Below are positions 1-12,953 of a stretch of 64,000 nucleotides of DNA, in pieces; position 1 is the first letter of the stretch, and every line of letters starts with the position of its first letter. Location: the NCBI GenBank assembly GCA_030549335.1, contig CM060194.1:66872077-66936076 (forward strand), in the 5' to 3' direction. Made by a program: the position numbers and the translations under genes. Under the pieces are notes generated by a model, which ran no database searches, was not told the DNA's origin, and saw only the letters and a program-made list of their open reading frames with translations. The stretch is from Pontederia crassipes. Its lineage: Eukaryota > Streptophyta > Magnoliopsida > Commelinales > Pontederiaceae.

Positions 1-2662
1 ATAGAAGTATATTTCACAACTTGAGAGAACATATCATGAAAATCAACACCCTCCACTTGACTGTACCCTTTTGTCACCAATCTTGCTTTGTACTTTATCT
101 CTTCATTATTGATTCCTTCTTTCTTCTTGAACACCCATTTGCAGCCAACAATTTTCTTATTCACGAGTTGTTTTACAAGATCCCAAGTGCCATTCTTCTA
201 TAAAGATTTCATCTCCTCCTACATTGCTATTAACACTTATTGCAATCAGGACTTCGAATAGCTTCAGAATAGGAGGAAGGATCAGGTAATTCAATATCTT
301 CAGCAACACTTAATGCATAAGCCACCAGTTCTTCAAAATCGAGCCTTTGAGATGCTTTTATTTGTCTCCTCGATCTATCACGAGCTAACATGTATTGCTG
401 TTGAACTTGAGGTGATGTACGAACTTCAGGAGCATAAAGAGTATCATTCTTTTCATCAGAAGAATTTGAAAGTTCTAACTCCACCTTCTCCAAAGTCTTC
501 TGTTTTTCTGTATCACCAATAATAGACAAATCTTTTCTCGAGTGAAGCATCGTAGATTCATCAAAAGTAACATCTCTACTAATAATAAATTTCTTAATTT
601 CAGAACACCATAATCTATAACCTTTAACACCAAATTTATAACCAAGAAATATGTACTTCCTAACTCTAGGTTCAAGCTTTCCATCATTAACATGTACATA
701 TGCAGGACAACCGAAAACTCTTAAATGTAAGTAATTAGGAGGATTATTTGACCACACTTCTTCGGGAATTTTTAAGTTTAAGGATCGGTGGGGAGACCGA
801 TTCACTAAGTGACATACCAGGTTGGCAGCTTCTGCCCAAAACTCCTTGCCAAGTCCTGCATTTGACAGCATACATCGTGCTATCTCTAGTAGAATTCTGT
901 TCATTCTTTCTGCGACTCCATTTTGTTGTGAAGTTCTCACAACTGTGTGATGTTTTGCAATGTCTTCTTTGTCACAAAATTTATTGAACTTAGAATTACA
1001 GAATTATACTCCATTGTCAGTCATCAGCCTCTTCACAACTTTTCCAGATTGCTTCTCTAGCAGAGTCTTTCATGACTTGAATGTTTCAAATACATCGTCT
1101 TTATACTTCAGAAAATAAACCCAAACTTTTCTAGAGAAGTCATCAATAAATGTCAGCAAATACTTATTTCCTCCTTTCGAAAGAATTTGAGAGGGACTTC
1201 ATAAATCTGAATGGACGTAATCAAGAGTTTCCTTCGTCTTATGAATGGTTGGACCAAAGCTAACTCTCTTCTGCTTTCCGAAGATACAATGCTCACACAG
1301 CTCTAATTTTCCAACTTTTGCACCAGGAAGAATACCTCTGTTGCTGAGAACTTGCATGCCCTTCTCACTCATATGGCCCAAATGCATGTGCCATAACTTT
1401 GTGCAATCTTTCTCTGAGGTAGATGAAACTATTGTTGAACCTATAACCGTCGAACCTTTGAGAACATACAGGCTACCGATTTTGAGGCCTTTCATCAACA
1501 CAAGAGCACCATAGGAAATCTTCATTCCATTAGACTCAATAACAACTTTGCAACTATTTGAGTCTAAGACACCGAGAGAAATAAGATTCTTCTTCAGATC
1601 AGGAACATGTCTGACTTCAGATAATGTCCTAATAATCCCATCATGCATCTTAATCTGAAGGGACCCAATATCAACAGTCTTACAGCCAGCATTGTTGTTC
1701 ATAAGAATGACTCCACCTTCAACAGATTTGTACGTGGAGAACCAATCTCGATTGGGACACATATGGTATGAGCATCCATAATCGAGAATCCATTCACTTG
1801 ATGATTTGGATTTGTTTGATGTCGTTACCAACAGAACATCTTCATTCTCACTTTCTGCTACACTGGCATCTGCAACTTCAGCCTTCTGATTTCCCTTCTC
1901 GTTGCCATCGTTAATTCTTTTATTCTTATTCTGTAATTTGTAACACTCTGCTTTGATATGACACTTCTTCTTGCAATAATTGCAAACTTTATCTCTGTTC
2001 TTCGTCTTGGATTTGGATCTATCTTGATTTTGATTTCTCGTCCGATGTCTGCCTCTTGCGATCAAACCTGAGGCTTGATCATAAGATTTACTGCTTGATC
2101 TCAATTCGTTATCCAACTTTTCTTTGCTCAGCAGTCTGCCCTTAACATCATCAGACCTTAGTTTGGCCCTACCGTAGATCATCGTCTCTTTAAAAGTTTT
2201 ATATGTAGATGGCAGAGAACAAAGGAGTAATCGGACATGATCTTCATCATCAACTTTCGCATCTACATTCTTCAAATCATTTATTAGGGCAATGAACTCA
2301 CTAATGTGCGATTTGATCGACGTACCTTCGGCCATACGAAAGGTGTACAGTCGCTACTTCAACACAAGTCGATTCACTAGGGTTTTCGTCAGATACAGAG
2401 TTTCCAACTTTGTCCAGAGACCAGCCGTCATCTTCTCTGCGAGGACTTCCTGAAGAACATCATTCGTCAGACACAACTGGATCGCAGACAACGCCTTCTC
2501 GTCGAGTTCCTCCCAAGCGAACGCCTTCATGGCATTCGGCTTCTAACCTGATAGCGCCTTCTTCAATCCGTTCTGAACCAGGATGGCAAGCATCCGAATT
2601 TGCCATAGACTGAAATTTGTGTTTCCGTCGAACTTCTCGATGTTGAACTTCATTGTAGTCAT
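1..2662 (-). pseudogene. Ty1/copia gag-pol remnant (Tork/Tnt1-like), truncated by window edge
   Basis: Decayed gag-pol of a copia retrotransposon, read right to left. Gag begins at 2662 (FDGNTNFSLWQIRM-type start), breaks near 2543, and resumes in 2335-1199 with an intact CCHC zinc knuckle (CNYCKKKCHIKAEC). A protease segment follows in which the usual D-S-G reads D-Y-G (WILDYGCSYHMCP), then the pre-integrase H/C motif (LWHMHLGHMSEKG). The integrase core at 1198-941 is frame-broken. 940-230 gives the integrase C-terminal half starting at QQNGVAERMN. Positions 230-1 translate as the first part of reverse transcriptase (GCKWVFKKKEG, YKARLVTKGYSQ), so the rest lies beyond the left edge. Stops and frameshifts make it non-functional. 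The Tork/Tnt1 assignment is inferred from the gag start and the integrase. Confidence 0.92.
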
Positions 2663-2680
2663 TTCTGCGGAAAGAAACTC

Positions 2681-2693
2681 GGCTCTGATACCA
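2681..2693 (-). other. Primer-binding site of the left copia element
   Basis: On the - strand this reads TGGTATCAGAGCC, matching the 3' end complement of initiator Met-tRNA used by many plant copia elements. It lies 7 bases inside the LTR edge at 2701. Confidence 0.85.
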
Positions 2694-2700
2694 ATTAATT

Positions 2701-3087
2701 TGTTGGGAATGAAACACCGAGGATCGATGAACAATGAAAATAATGAAAGAAAAAGAGAAGATGAACACAAAGATTTAACGTGGTAAAACTCTCTTGATCA
2801 ATGTGAACAAGAGAAAAACATCCACCCGCAAAGGAGGCCACCGCCAGAAGAATTTTACTATGAGCCAAAAGAGAGTACATCATATAAAACCCTAACCCTC
2901 ATATATAAAGGTCCATACCGCGGGGGGCTTCCCCCTCCCCCCCGAGCCAAAAGAGAGTACATCATATAAAACCCTAACCCTCATATATAAAGGTCCATAC
3001 TGCGGGGGGCTTCCCCTTCCCCCCCCCCCCCCCCCCCCCCCCCACACGAGAATTAGTGGTGGGCTACGGGCTTCCGCTTCCGTCACA
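2701..3087 (-). repeat. LTR of the left copia element (5' LTR in element orientation)
   Basis: The LTR edge TGTTGGG sits on the + strand at 2701, a few bases from the primer-binding site, and reads ...CCCAACA in element orientation. The far edge is less certain; a TG start fits at about 3087. It contains a TATA-like ATATATAAAG stretch twice, because of an internal 82 bp duplication. The partner LTR is outside the window, so the ends cannot be checked against it. Confidence 0.7.
2862..3043. repeat. 82 bp tandem duplication ending in a 25-base C run
   Basis: The sequence starting GAGCCAAAAGAGAGTACATC at 2862 repeats at 2944 (period 82). Each unit ends in GCGGGGGGCTTCCCC plus cytosines. After the second unit the cytosines expand to an uninterrupted run of 25 (3019-3043). 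All of it lies inside the copia LTR and duplicates its TATA-like region. Confidence 0.9.
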
Positions 3088-5754
3088 GATTCTCATTTTT
3101 CTTTCTTTCTCATTTTTTTTCTTTCATAATTTTGGATACATGGTATATAATTCAAGGCACATCAACAATAGCCTATTCATTTATCAACTCTAAATTCATC
3201 CCACTAGCAAATTATTTTTTTCAACTACTACATAAACACTTTCCATCTTCTAATTCTTTGATATACTATGTAACACCCCCAAAGAAAAAAAAAATAGTTA
3301 GGTGTGAGAGAAAACCTCCCCTCCCTCTTTTTCTCTTTTATTCATAATCTCCTCTTTCGTCGACAATATGAAGCCGAGAATGAAGAGCCTAATCTTTTCG
3401 GTAAAAAATAGTATCAAAAGAAATGTTCATTTCGACCAACAAAGATATATATGTTATGGTGTGAGCTTCTCATTTGGAGGTATTTGATGGGGTGATGTAG
3501 AAATTATACCGGCCTAGTAATTGAATTGTTTGATTTTTCACATGATTACCTTTGATGTAAGTTTGATTATTGAAACTTATGCCTTTGACTCATTAAATCA
3601 ATATGATTGATTCTTTTACATTGCATCTAATGATATTGGATAAACCATCATATAATTTTATGATTGTTGAATTTCCCATAGTAGTTGTCATAATTTATGC
3701 CTTGAGCATAATGCCATAATCTACACCAAATATGTTTCAACAATCATATACCATGACTTATAAATGTGTACATGGGTACCCTAAATTGAAATGAAACTTC
3801 TTACTAGCCAGAGTTAGAGATCAAGTTAATACCTTTATTTTGTCTTATCATAGCTTTGTACTAACAAGAAAAATGAACATGTCAACCTCTTGATGAACAC
3901 GATCTGAGAACATGATGTGCATGACACAAGAGAGTAATATGAGATCGTGACATGCGCAATCACAATAGAGACAGGCGGATTGCAACCATTCAAGTCACAC
4001 TCACACACCCAGTGGATTGTTTCTAGGGCAATCGTACCCATCATCATTGTGTATAGGATCATCATATCCAACATCGTCGTGCCTAGGGCTGTCATACTCA
4101 ATGACATGGCTTCGTATGTGGTCATGGAAGGCATCATCACACCAAGCATGTGTCCCGCCTATTTCCATCGTGACATGTATGATTAATATCATGACTTGGA
4201 GAGGTTACTACATGGCTCAAATTTTAAACTCAAAGTCCCTAAGTTCTCTATCCCTTTATATTCATAAACAATGTCATTGAAATAAGCTATCTTAATCTAC
4301 TTCTCCTCGATCATAAATGACAGTTTCAAGACACTCCTAACATGTCAATCAAAATAAATCTTATTGAGTCTTGTGAAGATGACACTACACTATCTGTGAT
4401 AACAAACCATGTGATCCCAAATTCTTTTTCGCACTCGAAACCTAATCATTAAAACTCCGGACTTATTATCTATACATATTATTTTGTTTGGTATCATACA
4501 ACTGAATCAAATTTTATGCCTATGATGCTCAACATGATTATTTATGAAACTAAGTCTAGATTTTATGCCTAAGACTTGATCTTTGGCATTGTGACATGCT
4601 TGAATAATTTCATCCATGATGTGAGGTTTTCAAAGTTCCCCATAATCGCAATATGTAATTATTCTAAATGATATCATTCTAATTTGAAATACCCATAACT
4701 CCTACTATATAAATTACAATATGACTATCATATATAGTCTATAAGCTAAGCAAGATAAAAGATACAAAGATTGAATAAATGGCTTTTGCATTATAAGTTG
4801 GCAATGATTAATTAAGAAGTTGAGAAAAGACACCATTCTATGATGTTTCGAGTACTCCATCTTGGCTATCAGGAAGTTGAAAGGCACGTTATGGCTATCC
4901 TTGACGTTGAAATTATTCATGAATGCCAATAGGAAGTTAAAAGACAATCCATCAACTCTTAAGGGAGTAGAAAGATACTCCACCTATAGGTGTAACTAGA
5001 GGGTTCACTTACTGACCTAACATCATTAAAAAAATATTTGCATAAATATTTGAAGTACAAATAGTAGTAAAAAGGGAAATTCAAATGCACGGTCAAAAAA
5101 TATATTATCTTAATGATATGCATTTGAATTATATAATTTAAATTACTTAAGATAAAAAAATATCAAGTATATTCCTCTAATGATATTTGTTTCAAACATT
5201 AATTGACATAATTGTTAATAATATTGAATTTACTTTGTAATGTACAAATATTTACAACTATGAAATATAATAATAATAATTATGTAAATACAAATCTAAT
5301 TTGTTATGTTGATAAGAAATTAACCAACTTATCAAAAGATAAATAAATAGGTGGGCAAAATTAAACATTACAAAAATAATTTAAATATGAAATGAATTTT
5401 GCTTATATAAAATTAATTGTGAAATAAAAATTTTAAAATCAAGTAAAGAATGAAATAAAATAAATTATGAATTTGAGCTATGTAACAAAATAATAAAAAA
5501 ATAATTTATCACTAACATAATAAGTAGAAATGCATAATTAAAAAGAGACAAAAATAATATTTCTTATAACTAATAAGATGTGATATGTATTTTCAACTAT
5601 AGTAATAGAAATAAATGGCAATACACGAATTTTGACAAGACTAGAAAAAAATGAGGCAGCTAAGAGAGTCAAACTTACAATGTGATGCAAATGTTAGAAG
5701 TCGTGATCTCTCAACTAAATATCATTCAAATTAGAAATAATTACTTTAGAGTTC
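3088..5754. other. Gene-free AT-rich spacer
   Basis: I see no credible gene. Small open frames around 3835-4280 and 4714-4983 have low-complexity, unrecognisable translations. 5000-5760 is very AT-rich. Confidence 0.6.
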
Positions 5755-8700
5755 ACACTACTGCAAGTATACAGGTCGAGTATAAATCACGAGTGTCATA
5801 ACCCGTTGACTTAGATCGGTTTTAATCTAATTATATCTCAAAACTTGTCACGAATGCTAATGACAAGAAAAGAATACAAAGAACAATTATCAAACTAGAG
5901 AATCTGATGAAAAGAAAACTCTCTCGTGATGAATTGGCTATTATTGTGAGTATGATCCCTTTATGAGGTGAATAATCTCTCGATACTAACTTGATAAATT
6001 GTTTAACTCTTTTCTTCCATTCTTCATTCTCTCTCGGAATGTGAGGGAATAACCGAAGATGTACAAATTAGAATTGATAATCAATTGATCTTTCAATTTG
6101 ATTATTATAAAGGTTGACCTCTCGATCATTTATGAACACATTATCAAGATTCTAATCTTTGACAATAACTTAATCTAAGACAGCCATATTACGGACTCTC
6201 GTAGGATGGACCTCTCGACCACTACGGAACTAAAAGTGCTGATAAAAGAAAAGATATTGCTAATGGTCTAAACATGGACTATTTTTCTCTCGAATACAAA
6301 AGGGAAGATCTCTCGATCTATGAAAGGTTAAACATAAACAAACCATTCACAATGAAACATGAAGTAAGGTCAAATAGCTATCTAAGAACACGATAGGAAA
6401 AAAAATCAAACCACAATAGCCGCACAATTACACCACAAGGAGTAAAATAATAGTGTCTTTTATGAGTCTTCTTTCCAAAAATCTTCTCTGCTCTCTTGTC
6501 TCTAATCTCTCCCCTCTCTAGCTGTCCCATCCTCCTCTTATATCTCCAACGTCCTCTTATCTCCCCCTTTCTTAGCTCTTGAAATTCAAAATTAAAAAAG
6601 TTGTTACTTTCCTAGAGACTTATTCAAAGTTGTCTAATAATAATCATATAGTTTGAAATTAAACAAAATTTTCATACAAAGGTGGTAGAATTGATATCCC
6701 AATTATTAATAAAAGTGAGTAAAATAAGAGATGATCAAACTTCCCAAACATGAATTGTTGCTTGTCCTCATATAAAATCTATAAAATTAAGGTAAACCCA
6801 CGGGAAGAGAGAAAAAAACTACTACACCATTAAGCTCATTTCAGAAGGTTACCTCATCATCATTTACATGCTTTTTTATTATCAATTCTTTTTCTAAAAA
6901 TTCAATCACTGAGCAACCAACAAGAGGTGATTCATATCACCTTACCATGCGCAATTTGATCTTAGGAGTCACCCTTGGCCCTAATGATCTCAGTCATATT
7001 GTTTCCACTTTTATTTTTATTAATATTATTATTTATATTTTTCAATCACCTTTCAAACTCCCCCAAACTTGAATTATAACTACTAATCAGATAAAAATAT
7101 GTTGATCAGCTCATAAATATAACTAGTGGCCGAGCATATTGCATGCATTAAGCTATAGTGAGTCCCACACACATGAGGCACCTTTTTGTCACACACTTCA
7201 CCCCCATAACCCCTTACGGGTGAGTGGGAGACCCCTCTCCTTTATTGGGTCACGCTTAGTACTGATGGTTCCTATCTGGAATCATCGGGGGTCGGTGGTA
7301 CGGGCTATCTACTTACTACTAACGATGGTGTGTTCATTTTTGCATGATCTTCTTAGCATATCTCTAACTCGATGTTTGCTTATTGGTCTGCGGCGCTACG
7401 CGAGTCACGACTTCTTTCGGTCATGCTTACCAGAATCATAAATAAGCGCTCACACTGTCCATGGCATCTAAAGGGTATTGCCATCGACATTTGGGGCATC
7501 TTGCCTAGTTTTGCACCTACATCAGTATCTCATTGTCTGTGCTTACTCAATCAGTCGGTGGATTACCTTGCAAACCTCTAACGAACAACCTTTTGTGATG
7601 ATTTTTGGGAGGGACACCCCCTTCGGGTTTCGACCCATTTTTGTACGAAAACACTCTGATTACTTAATGAATATTTACCTTTCTTAAAAAAATGCATTAA
7701 GCTTCTTTGGTATTTTCATAGTTTTAAAAATACGTGCCTTTCAGCAATAATTATAAGTAGCGGCCGAGCATATTGCATGCATCATGTTACTTTTTAGTTT
7801 GATATACTCTTCTCAGCAACCTAGTTCAAGCTGGAGGGGGTTTAATTTTTTTATTGAATTTATCTATTATTGTTGAAGGGATTATCAACTAAGTAGAGAT
7901 CACGCAAGACTAAGGGATTGCCAAAAATTTCTCAGGATAGGTATGACTGCTTTGATTAAATATCAAAGTAATTTAATGTTCAAAAGTTCTAATTTGAAGA
8001 TGCTTGGGTTAACCATGTAATTAAAGTCTACTGTGAGTAAGTCTAAATTTCCCTAATTGCTTTCTAATAGATGGTTAAGAATCAACAACACACAAGTTGT
8101 AAGTGTGAACATCTCCTATCCTCATACATCAACTGGTTTCATATATAATTTAAAGTGTCATGAAGAGAGTAAAAAAATGTAGTGAGAATGTAATGTCAAA
8201 CATTTTCATTCAGGCAGCATGTTTGAAAAAGAATAATTTTACATGACTCATGATAACATTAAGTGGTAAGCAAGTAATTAAGAGTAGAAATGTATCATAC
8301 TGCCCTCTCCCCCAAGCTTTGAATAAACACTGCCCTTAGTATTGATCATGCCAAGAAGAGGGACCAAAAGGAAGTGCCCGCTCCAACAAGCTATACAAAA
8401 ATAGACTCTTGTGTTGTTTCAATATTTTGGATCATGTTAATGGTGTTGCAGCGGTGTTGTTCCAAATTGTTCAGCTGGTCTTTAAAGCTTGAATGTCTTC
8501 TTGTTGTCTGGTATTGGCTTCCACCAGACAATTCACCTGTTCCAAGATAAGATCATTTTTTTTTCTGATAGGATGACAAGTTCACTTTGAGGAGGATTTG
8601 GGGCGGAAGATGATTCAAAAGCTTCTGCTCTAGTTGGTCCTCCAACTGTTCTAGCAGCCTATGATGTACATATAGAAACACATTATTAGTTTAACTCAAT
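5755..8700 (-). mobile_element. Possible relic of a large non-chromovirus gypsy element or LARD
   Basis: Weak call from texture rather than from a protein. On the - strand there are purine tracts of the form AAGTTTGGGGGAG (near 7060) and AAGCTTGGGGGAG (near 8320), typical of non-coding parts of Athila/Tat-type plant gypsy elements. A junction near 5757 reads CACTACTGCAAGTATACAG, also familiar from such elements. A short - strand stretch at about 8650-8480 translates as a glutamine- and leucine-rich segment without a start. No LTR pair was found. A LINE fragment is nested inside. Confidence 0.35.
7155..7691 (+). mobile_element. 5'-truncated LINE fragment (RNase H-like end) with target-site duplication
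   Basis: Translations in shifting frames match the RNase H-like C-terminal domain of plant L1-type LINEs. WVTLSTDGSYLESSGVGGTG begins at about 7247, a broken middle follows, and the end reads NQSVDYLANL near 7550. The element ends in a short A run (7686-7691). It is bracketed by the 12 bp direct repeat ATGCATTAAGCT at 7143-7154 and 7692-7703, as expected for target-primed insertion. Internal stops show it is dead. Confidence 0.8.
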
Positions 8701-9542
8701 TTTAATCTTTTATCTTTTTTTCAAATTTATTTGTTGGATATCATTTATCAAAACCCATGTTGTGTACTATAAATTAGATAAATAAGTAAAATACTTCCTC
8801 ATGGGACAATCTATACTCTACTTTATTACTTTAAAGACCATTGCACTTGCTACCAATCATTGCATCAATATATATATTGCATCATAAATCTCAAGATCAT
8901 GACATTCATGTTACTTTGAGATAGTCATCAAATTATTAGTCTTTACTATAAATGTGGTGTACTTTAAATGTTTTATTCTTGAACTATTGCAATTTTCTTG
9001 GATTAATGAGGTGATCAAAGTTGATTTGATGTGAATAAAAATTGAATGCCCCCTGATGTGAAGAATTATAGCTTATATTTTCATCACTATTTTGCATGCA
9101 TATAATGGACATTCTATGTTGTTATTCCCTCACGAGTACGTGTATATGCCATTAATTCAATGCATGGCAAATATTCTCCGCATGAACTCACATATCACTA
9201 ATGGATACCTCTGCCAATTCATTTTTGGATTGAATTTCATTTCATTTTGTACGGGAGCCGATAAGCTCCTAGGATGAAGTCGAGTGGCCGAGCTATGCAC
9301 TATTGTTTGCACCAGGGATCGGTGTTTGCTGCCAGGGTGAGGAAAAGACCAAGCAACATAACAGCAAACACCCTCCACGACATAGGGACCAGCCAAGCTC
9401 CTTCAACACCAGGACGCTAGGAAGCTTCCCCAATCGACAGAGGGGACCATTGTAGAGCTATCAAGCTCTCTAAAGGCAATAGAAGAGAGGAGCAGGTACC
9501 GACAAAAAGGATGTAGGTGCATGAAAAATAAGGCGGAAGCAT
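8701..9542. other. Gene-free spacer
   Basis: AT-rich to about 9250, then more balanced sequence. I see no supportable gene; the open frames at 9157-9396 and 9417-9680 on the - strand have no recognisable domain. Confidence 0.5.
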
Positions 9543-10454
9543 ATATAAAAGTGAGGGAGGACGCGTTTTAGGGAGGATTGGATTCGGAAATTGGCCAGGA
9601 GAGCTAGGAAGGGAGTGAAAAAGATAAAGCAATCTGAAACAATGTCTTTGACAATTCATGGAGATGAGTGTATTCTCCATATGTTTTGGAACTAACTGGC
9701 CCTGTTGAAGCCGGGAGGTGTCGATGTGATTTGGATTTGAATGTTCTTTGGCTACGTTTTATCTGGATTTCTATCATGAACAATATCGAGTATTGCTGCT
9801 TTTTGTGAGTTTCTGATAATATACGATGGTTTCTGGTTCTACTATTTGACCCTATGTCTTCTGATTTACATACGGATTTGAGTTCCCATGAACTATCTTC
9901 ACCCTACACCTCCGGCCGTAGGGATATTATATTCTCCATCGCGACCGAACATAGAGAAATCTAGCCCGGGTGAAGATAGTTCTATGCATAGTTCCTGTGT
10001 TTTCCATGCTTGTGTCTGATAGGAGGAGTTTTTCGGATCACCTGCTACCTTGCACCGGCCGTAGGGATATTATAGTCTCCATCATGATCGAACGTAAAAA
10101 AACCTAGTCTAAGGCAAGTAGTGGTTCATGACTTTGATTTTCGCAAGATCAGTGATGGATTCTTAACTGATTTGGGGTTAGATGTCATTCATCCTTTGAA
10201 TCGCGGCCTGAAAAGGCTACGCTCCCTCCGGATTTTTGGCAATAAGCGACCGAATTGAGTCAGATATTTGGGATTAACTTAAATGGTTACAAAGGATGAC
10301 CGTATGCTTCTAGTACACCATAGTTGTGTTCAACTTCTTTATCTTCTCCTTTGAAAACATCTAAGACGTCTTGAAGAAACCGAGGCCATGTATTTTGCCC
10401 GGAAGGGTGATCCACATTTCACTGAGGCAGGCTTGAGTCAATCACAGACTCCTT
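9543..10454 (+). other. Unclassified block with a TATA-like motif and a diverged direct repeat
   Basis: A good TATA-like motif (CATATATAAAAG near 9540) is followed by about 900 bp with no long reading frame. Two diverged copies of a segment beginning CCGGCCGTAGGGATATTATA lie at about 9912 and 10055. It could be the leader of an LTR element or the 5' part of an untranslated transcript. The CACTA element interrupts it at 10455. Confidence 0.35.
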
Positions 10455-10884
10455 AACTACAAGAAAACAGATCTTCTGTGTCGAATATTTTGTGACGAAA
10501 TAATTTTGTCACAATATTTAATAGATTTGTGAGAATTTTGTGATCGATATGAATTTGATAGTTTAGTGACCGATATGTGACAATAATATTTGTCACAAGA
10601 TCGTTCATAAAAAATCCGTCACATTTTTGTGACATTTTTGTGACCACTATTTTAATTAAAATATTTAGTGACTCAAAAGTGATAAATATAAAATCGTTAC
10701 AATATATTTGTCACATTGTGGTCATATTTCTTTATTTATTTTATCTTTAGTCACAATATTATCACAAATCTTTTTAATTCACCAAAACATTTTATTACTA
10801 TATAAGAGAAATAAAGAATTACCTAACCATCTAGGGCAAATAACTTTTCATCTCAGGTATTTTTTTTCTCTTTTCATCTCCCAA

Positions 10885-11255
10885 CGGCCGATGCAAGCGC
10901 AGGTGCATCCCTAGCTCCCGGCGTCAGAGGCTGCCATGCAGCCGTCAGGCACTGCCTGACACAAGCGCATCAGGCAGCGCGTCAAGCGCTGCCCTGCCGC
11001 TTGACAGGCAGCGCCTCGCAATGCCAAGCGCCTGGCGTCGCCTGTCAGGCATGCGTCAGGCGGCGCCTGACGCCATCCGGGCGTCAGGCAGTGTTTGACG
11101 CCTTGCGGGCATCAGGCAACGCCTGGCGTCACCTGACGCCATGCGGGCATCATGCAGCGCCTGGCGCCGCCTGAGGCAGTGCCTGGCGCCGCCTGAGGCA
11201 GTGCCTGACGCCATGCGGGCGTCAGGCGGCGCCTGCGCATGGCATCACGCCAGCG
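10885..11255. repeat. GC-rich palindromic repeat array inside the CACTA element
   Basis: About 370 bp built from degenerate copies of GCGTCAGGC, GCCTGACGCC and CGCCTGGCG, many forming direct inverted pairs such as CCTGACGCC...GGGCGTCAGG. It contrasts sharply with the roughly 70-75% AT sequence on both sides. No long reading frame. Confidence 0.85.
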
Positions 11256-11931
11256 ACACTTACATTTATATTTTATTTTCTTATAAATTTTTAATAAAAA
11301 AATAACAAACTAATTTATTTGAATGTATATTTTTCAGGAAAAGAGTTCAAGCTTGGTGTTATTTCGATATAGGTACGTGTTACTTCTTCTTCCTTATTTA
11401 ATTATAGAAAACTTTTATTTGAATGATAAATCATCTCTTAAGTATTATTTTTAAAATATATCTGAAAATTGTATAATTTTGTTGAAATGTATTTATGATT
11501 TGAATGGGAAATGCAATAATAATAATTTGTTATTATATATGTTTTATTTGTTTAATAAATTTTTGCATGATATATTTCTTTATATTTTTAAGTAACAATG
11601 TTGTGGTTTATATTACTTTATATGTTTGTTTAATAATTGCTAGCACATATTTCATGTTTATATCACTATTTAAAAGTTACATGCTAACATATGTAATTAT
11701 GCAATTTTTATTCATCTTGAACAATTGCAATGATAGATATGAAATAATTACATGCTAACATATGTAATTATGCATTTTTATCACTGATTATAAACTACAA
11801 TATTGTGTGAATTTATATCATGTTTATTATATTTAATTTTTGTTTGATATTATCTTTCACATTTTTTGTTAGTAATTTGGATTACTAATATTGAAATGTA
11901 TATCATTTATATGAAATTTTTATCACAGACC

Positions 11932-12834
11932 ATGTCAGGTGATCGTAATTGGATGCATAATCGATTAGACAGAAATGGATATATAAGTGATGAATTCAAA
12001 GCAGGCGTGCAAAATTTTATTAACTTTGCATTTTCTCAACCTGGAATTTCTTATGGAGGAAAAATTAGATGCCCTTGTTTAAAGTGCAAGAATTTTTTAT
12101 TTTATGATAGGGATACAATATACATTCACCTTTGCATGAAAGGATTCAAAAAGGACTATTTAATTTGGGATGCTCATGGAGAACAAGTTGAATATGCAAC
12201 ATCTAATATGGATGATGTTGAGCATTTTAATTCTTTTAGAAGCATAGTAATGGATGTTGCAGGTCCTAATTTCAATCAATTTACTGATGGAGATGAAATG
12301 GTAAATGAACCTCCAAATTTAGAAGCTTCAAAGTTTTATTCATTACTAAATGATGCTGATGAGCAACTTTGGGAAGGTTGTGAAAAGCATACAAAATTAT
12401 CTGCATTGTCGCGTCTATTAAACATTAAGTCAGAGTTCAACATGAGTGAGAAGTGCTATGATCACATTGTTTCCTTGATAAAAGAAATGCTGCCAGAGGG
12501 CGAAAAGCTTGCACATAATTTCTATAAGTCAAAGAAGAAGATGGCAAAACTTGGCTTAGGTTATCAGAAGATAGATGTTTGTATTAACAATTGCATCTTA
12601 TATTACAAAGAGAATGCAGATAAATTATTTTGTCATGTTTGTGAGCATTCTCGATATAAACCGAGTACAATACGCCATAATAGACAAAAGGATGTGCCTC
12701 ATAAGGTGTTGCGATACTTGCCATTGTCACCTAGACTTCAAAGATTATTTATGTCTGAGAAAACATCAGAGCATATGACATGGCATGCTTCTAATAAATG
12801 TCATAAGCGTCGAGGCAAAGAAAAAAACTGGTGA
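11932..12834 (+). pseudogene. CACTA transposase (TNPD) N-terminal remnant
   Basis: About 300 codons starting at ATG 11932, just after a plausible intron acceptor (TTTTTATCACAG). The start (MSGDRNWM, then a C-P-C-L-K-C segment and YIHLCMKGF) is the transposase-associated domain at the N-terminus of plant CACTA TNPD proteins. A middle part containing CYDHIVSLIKEMLP and LPLSPRLQRLFMS follows. The catalytic transposase domain is absent: the frame ends at 12834 within an A-rich stretch, after which another frame continues into a TNPA-like piece. It is a truncated, probably inactive product. Confidence 0.9.
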
Positions 12835-12953
12835 ATATGTTGATGGAAAATCAAAAAAAGTTTGTGTAAGTTTTTATATAAAAAAATATTTATTCATCCA
12901 CCTTATATATTGTGTTACTTTTTCTAACATACTATGCTTATGATGAATTCAGG

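Noticed and set aside
2885-2900. Telomere-like AAACCCTAACCC
   Set aside because: A single unit within each LTR repeat copy, not an interstitial telomeric array.
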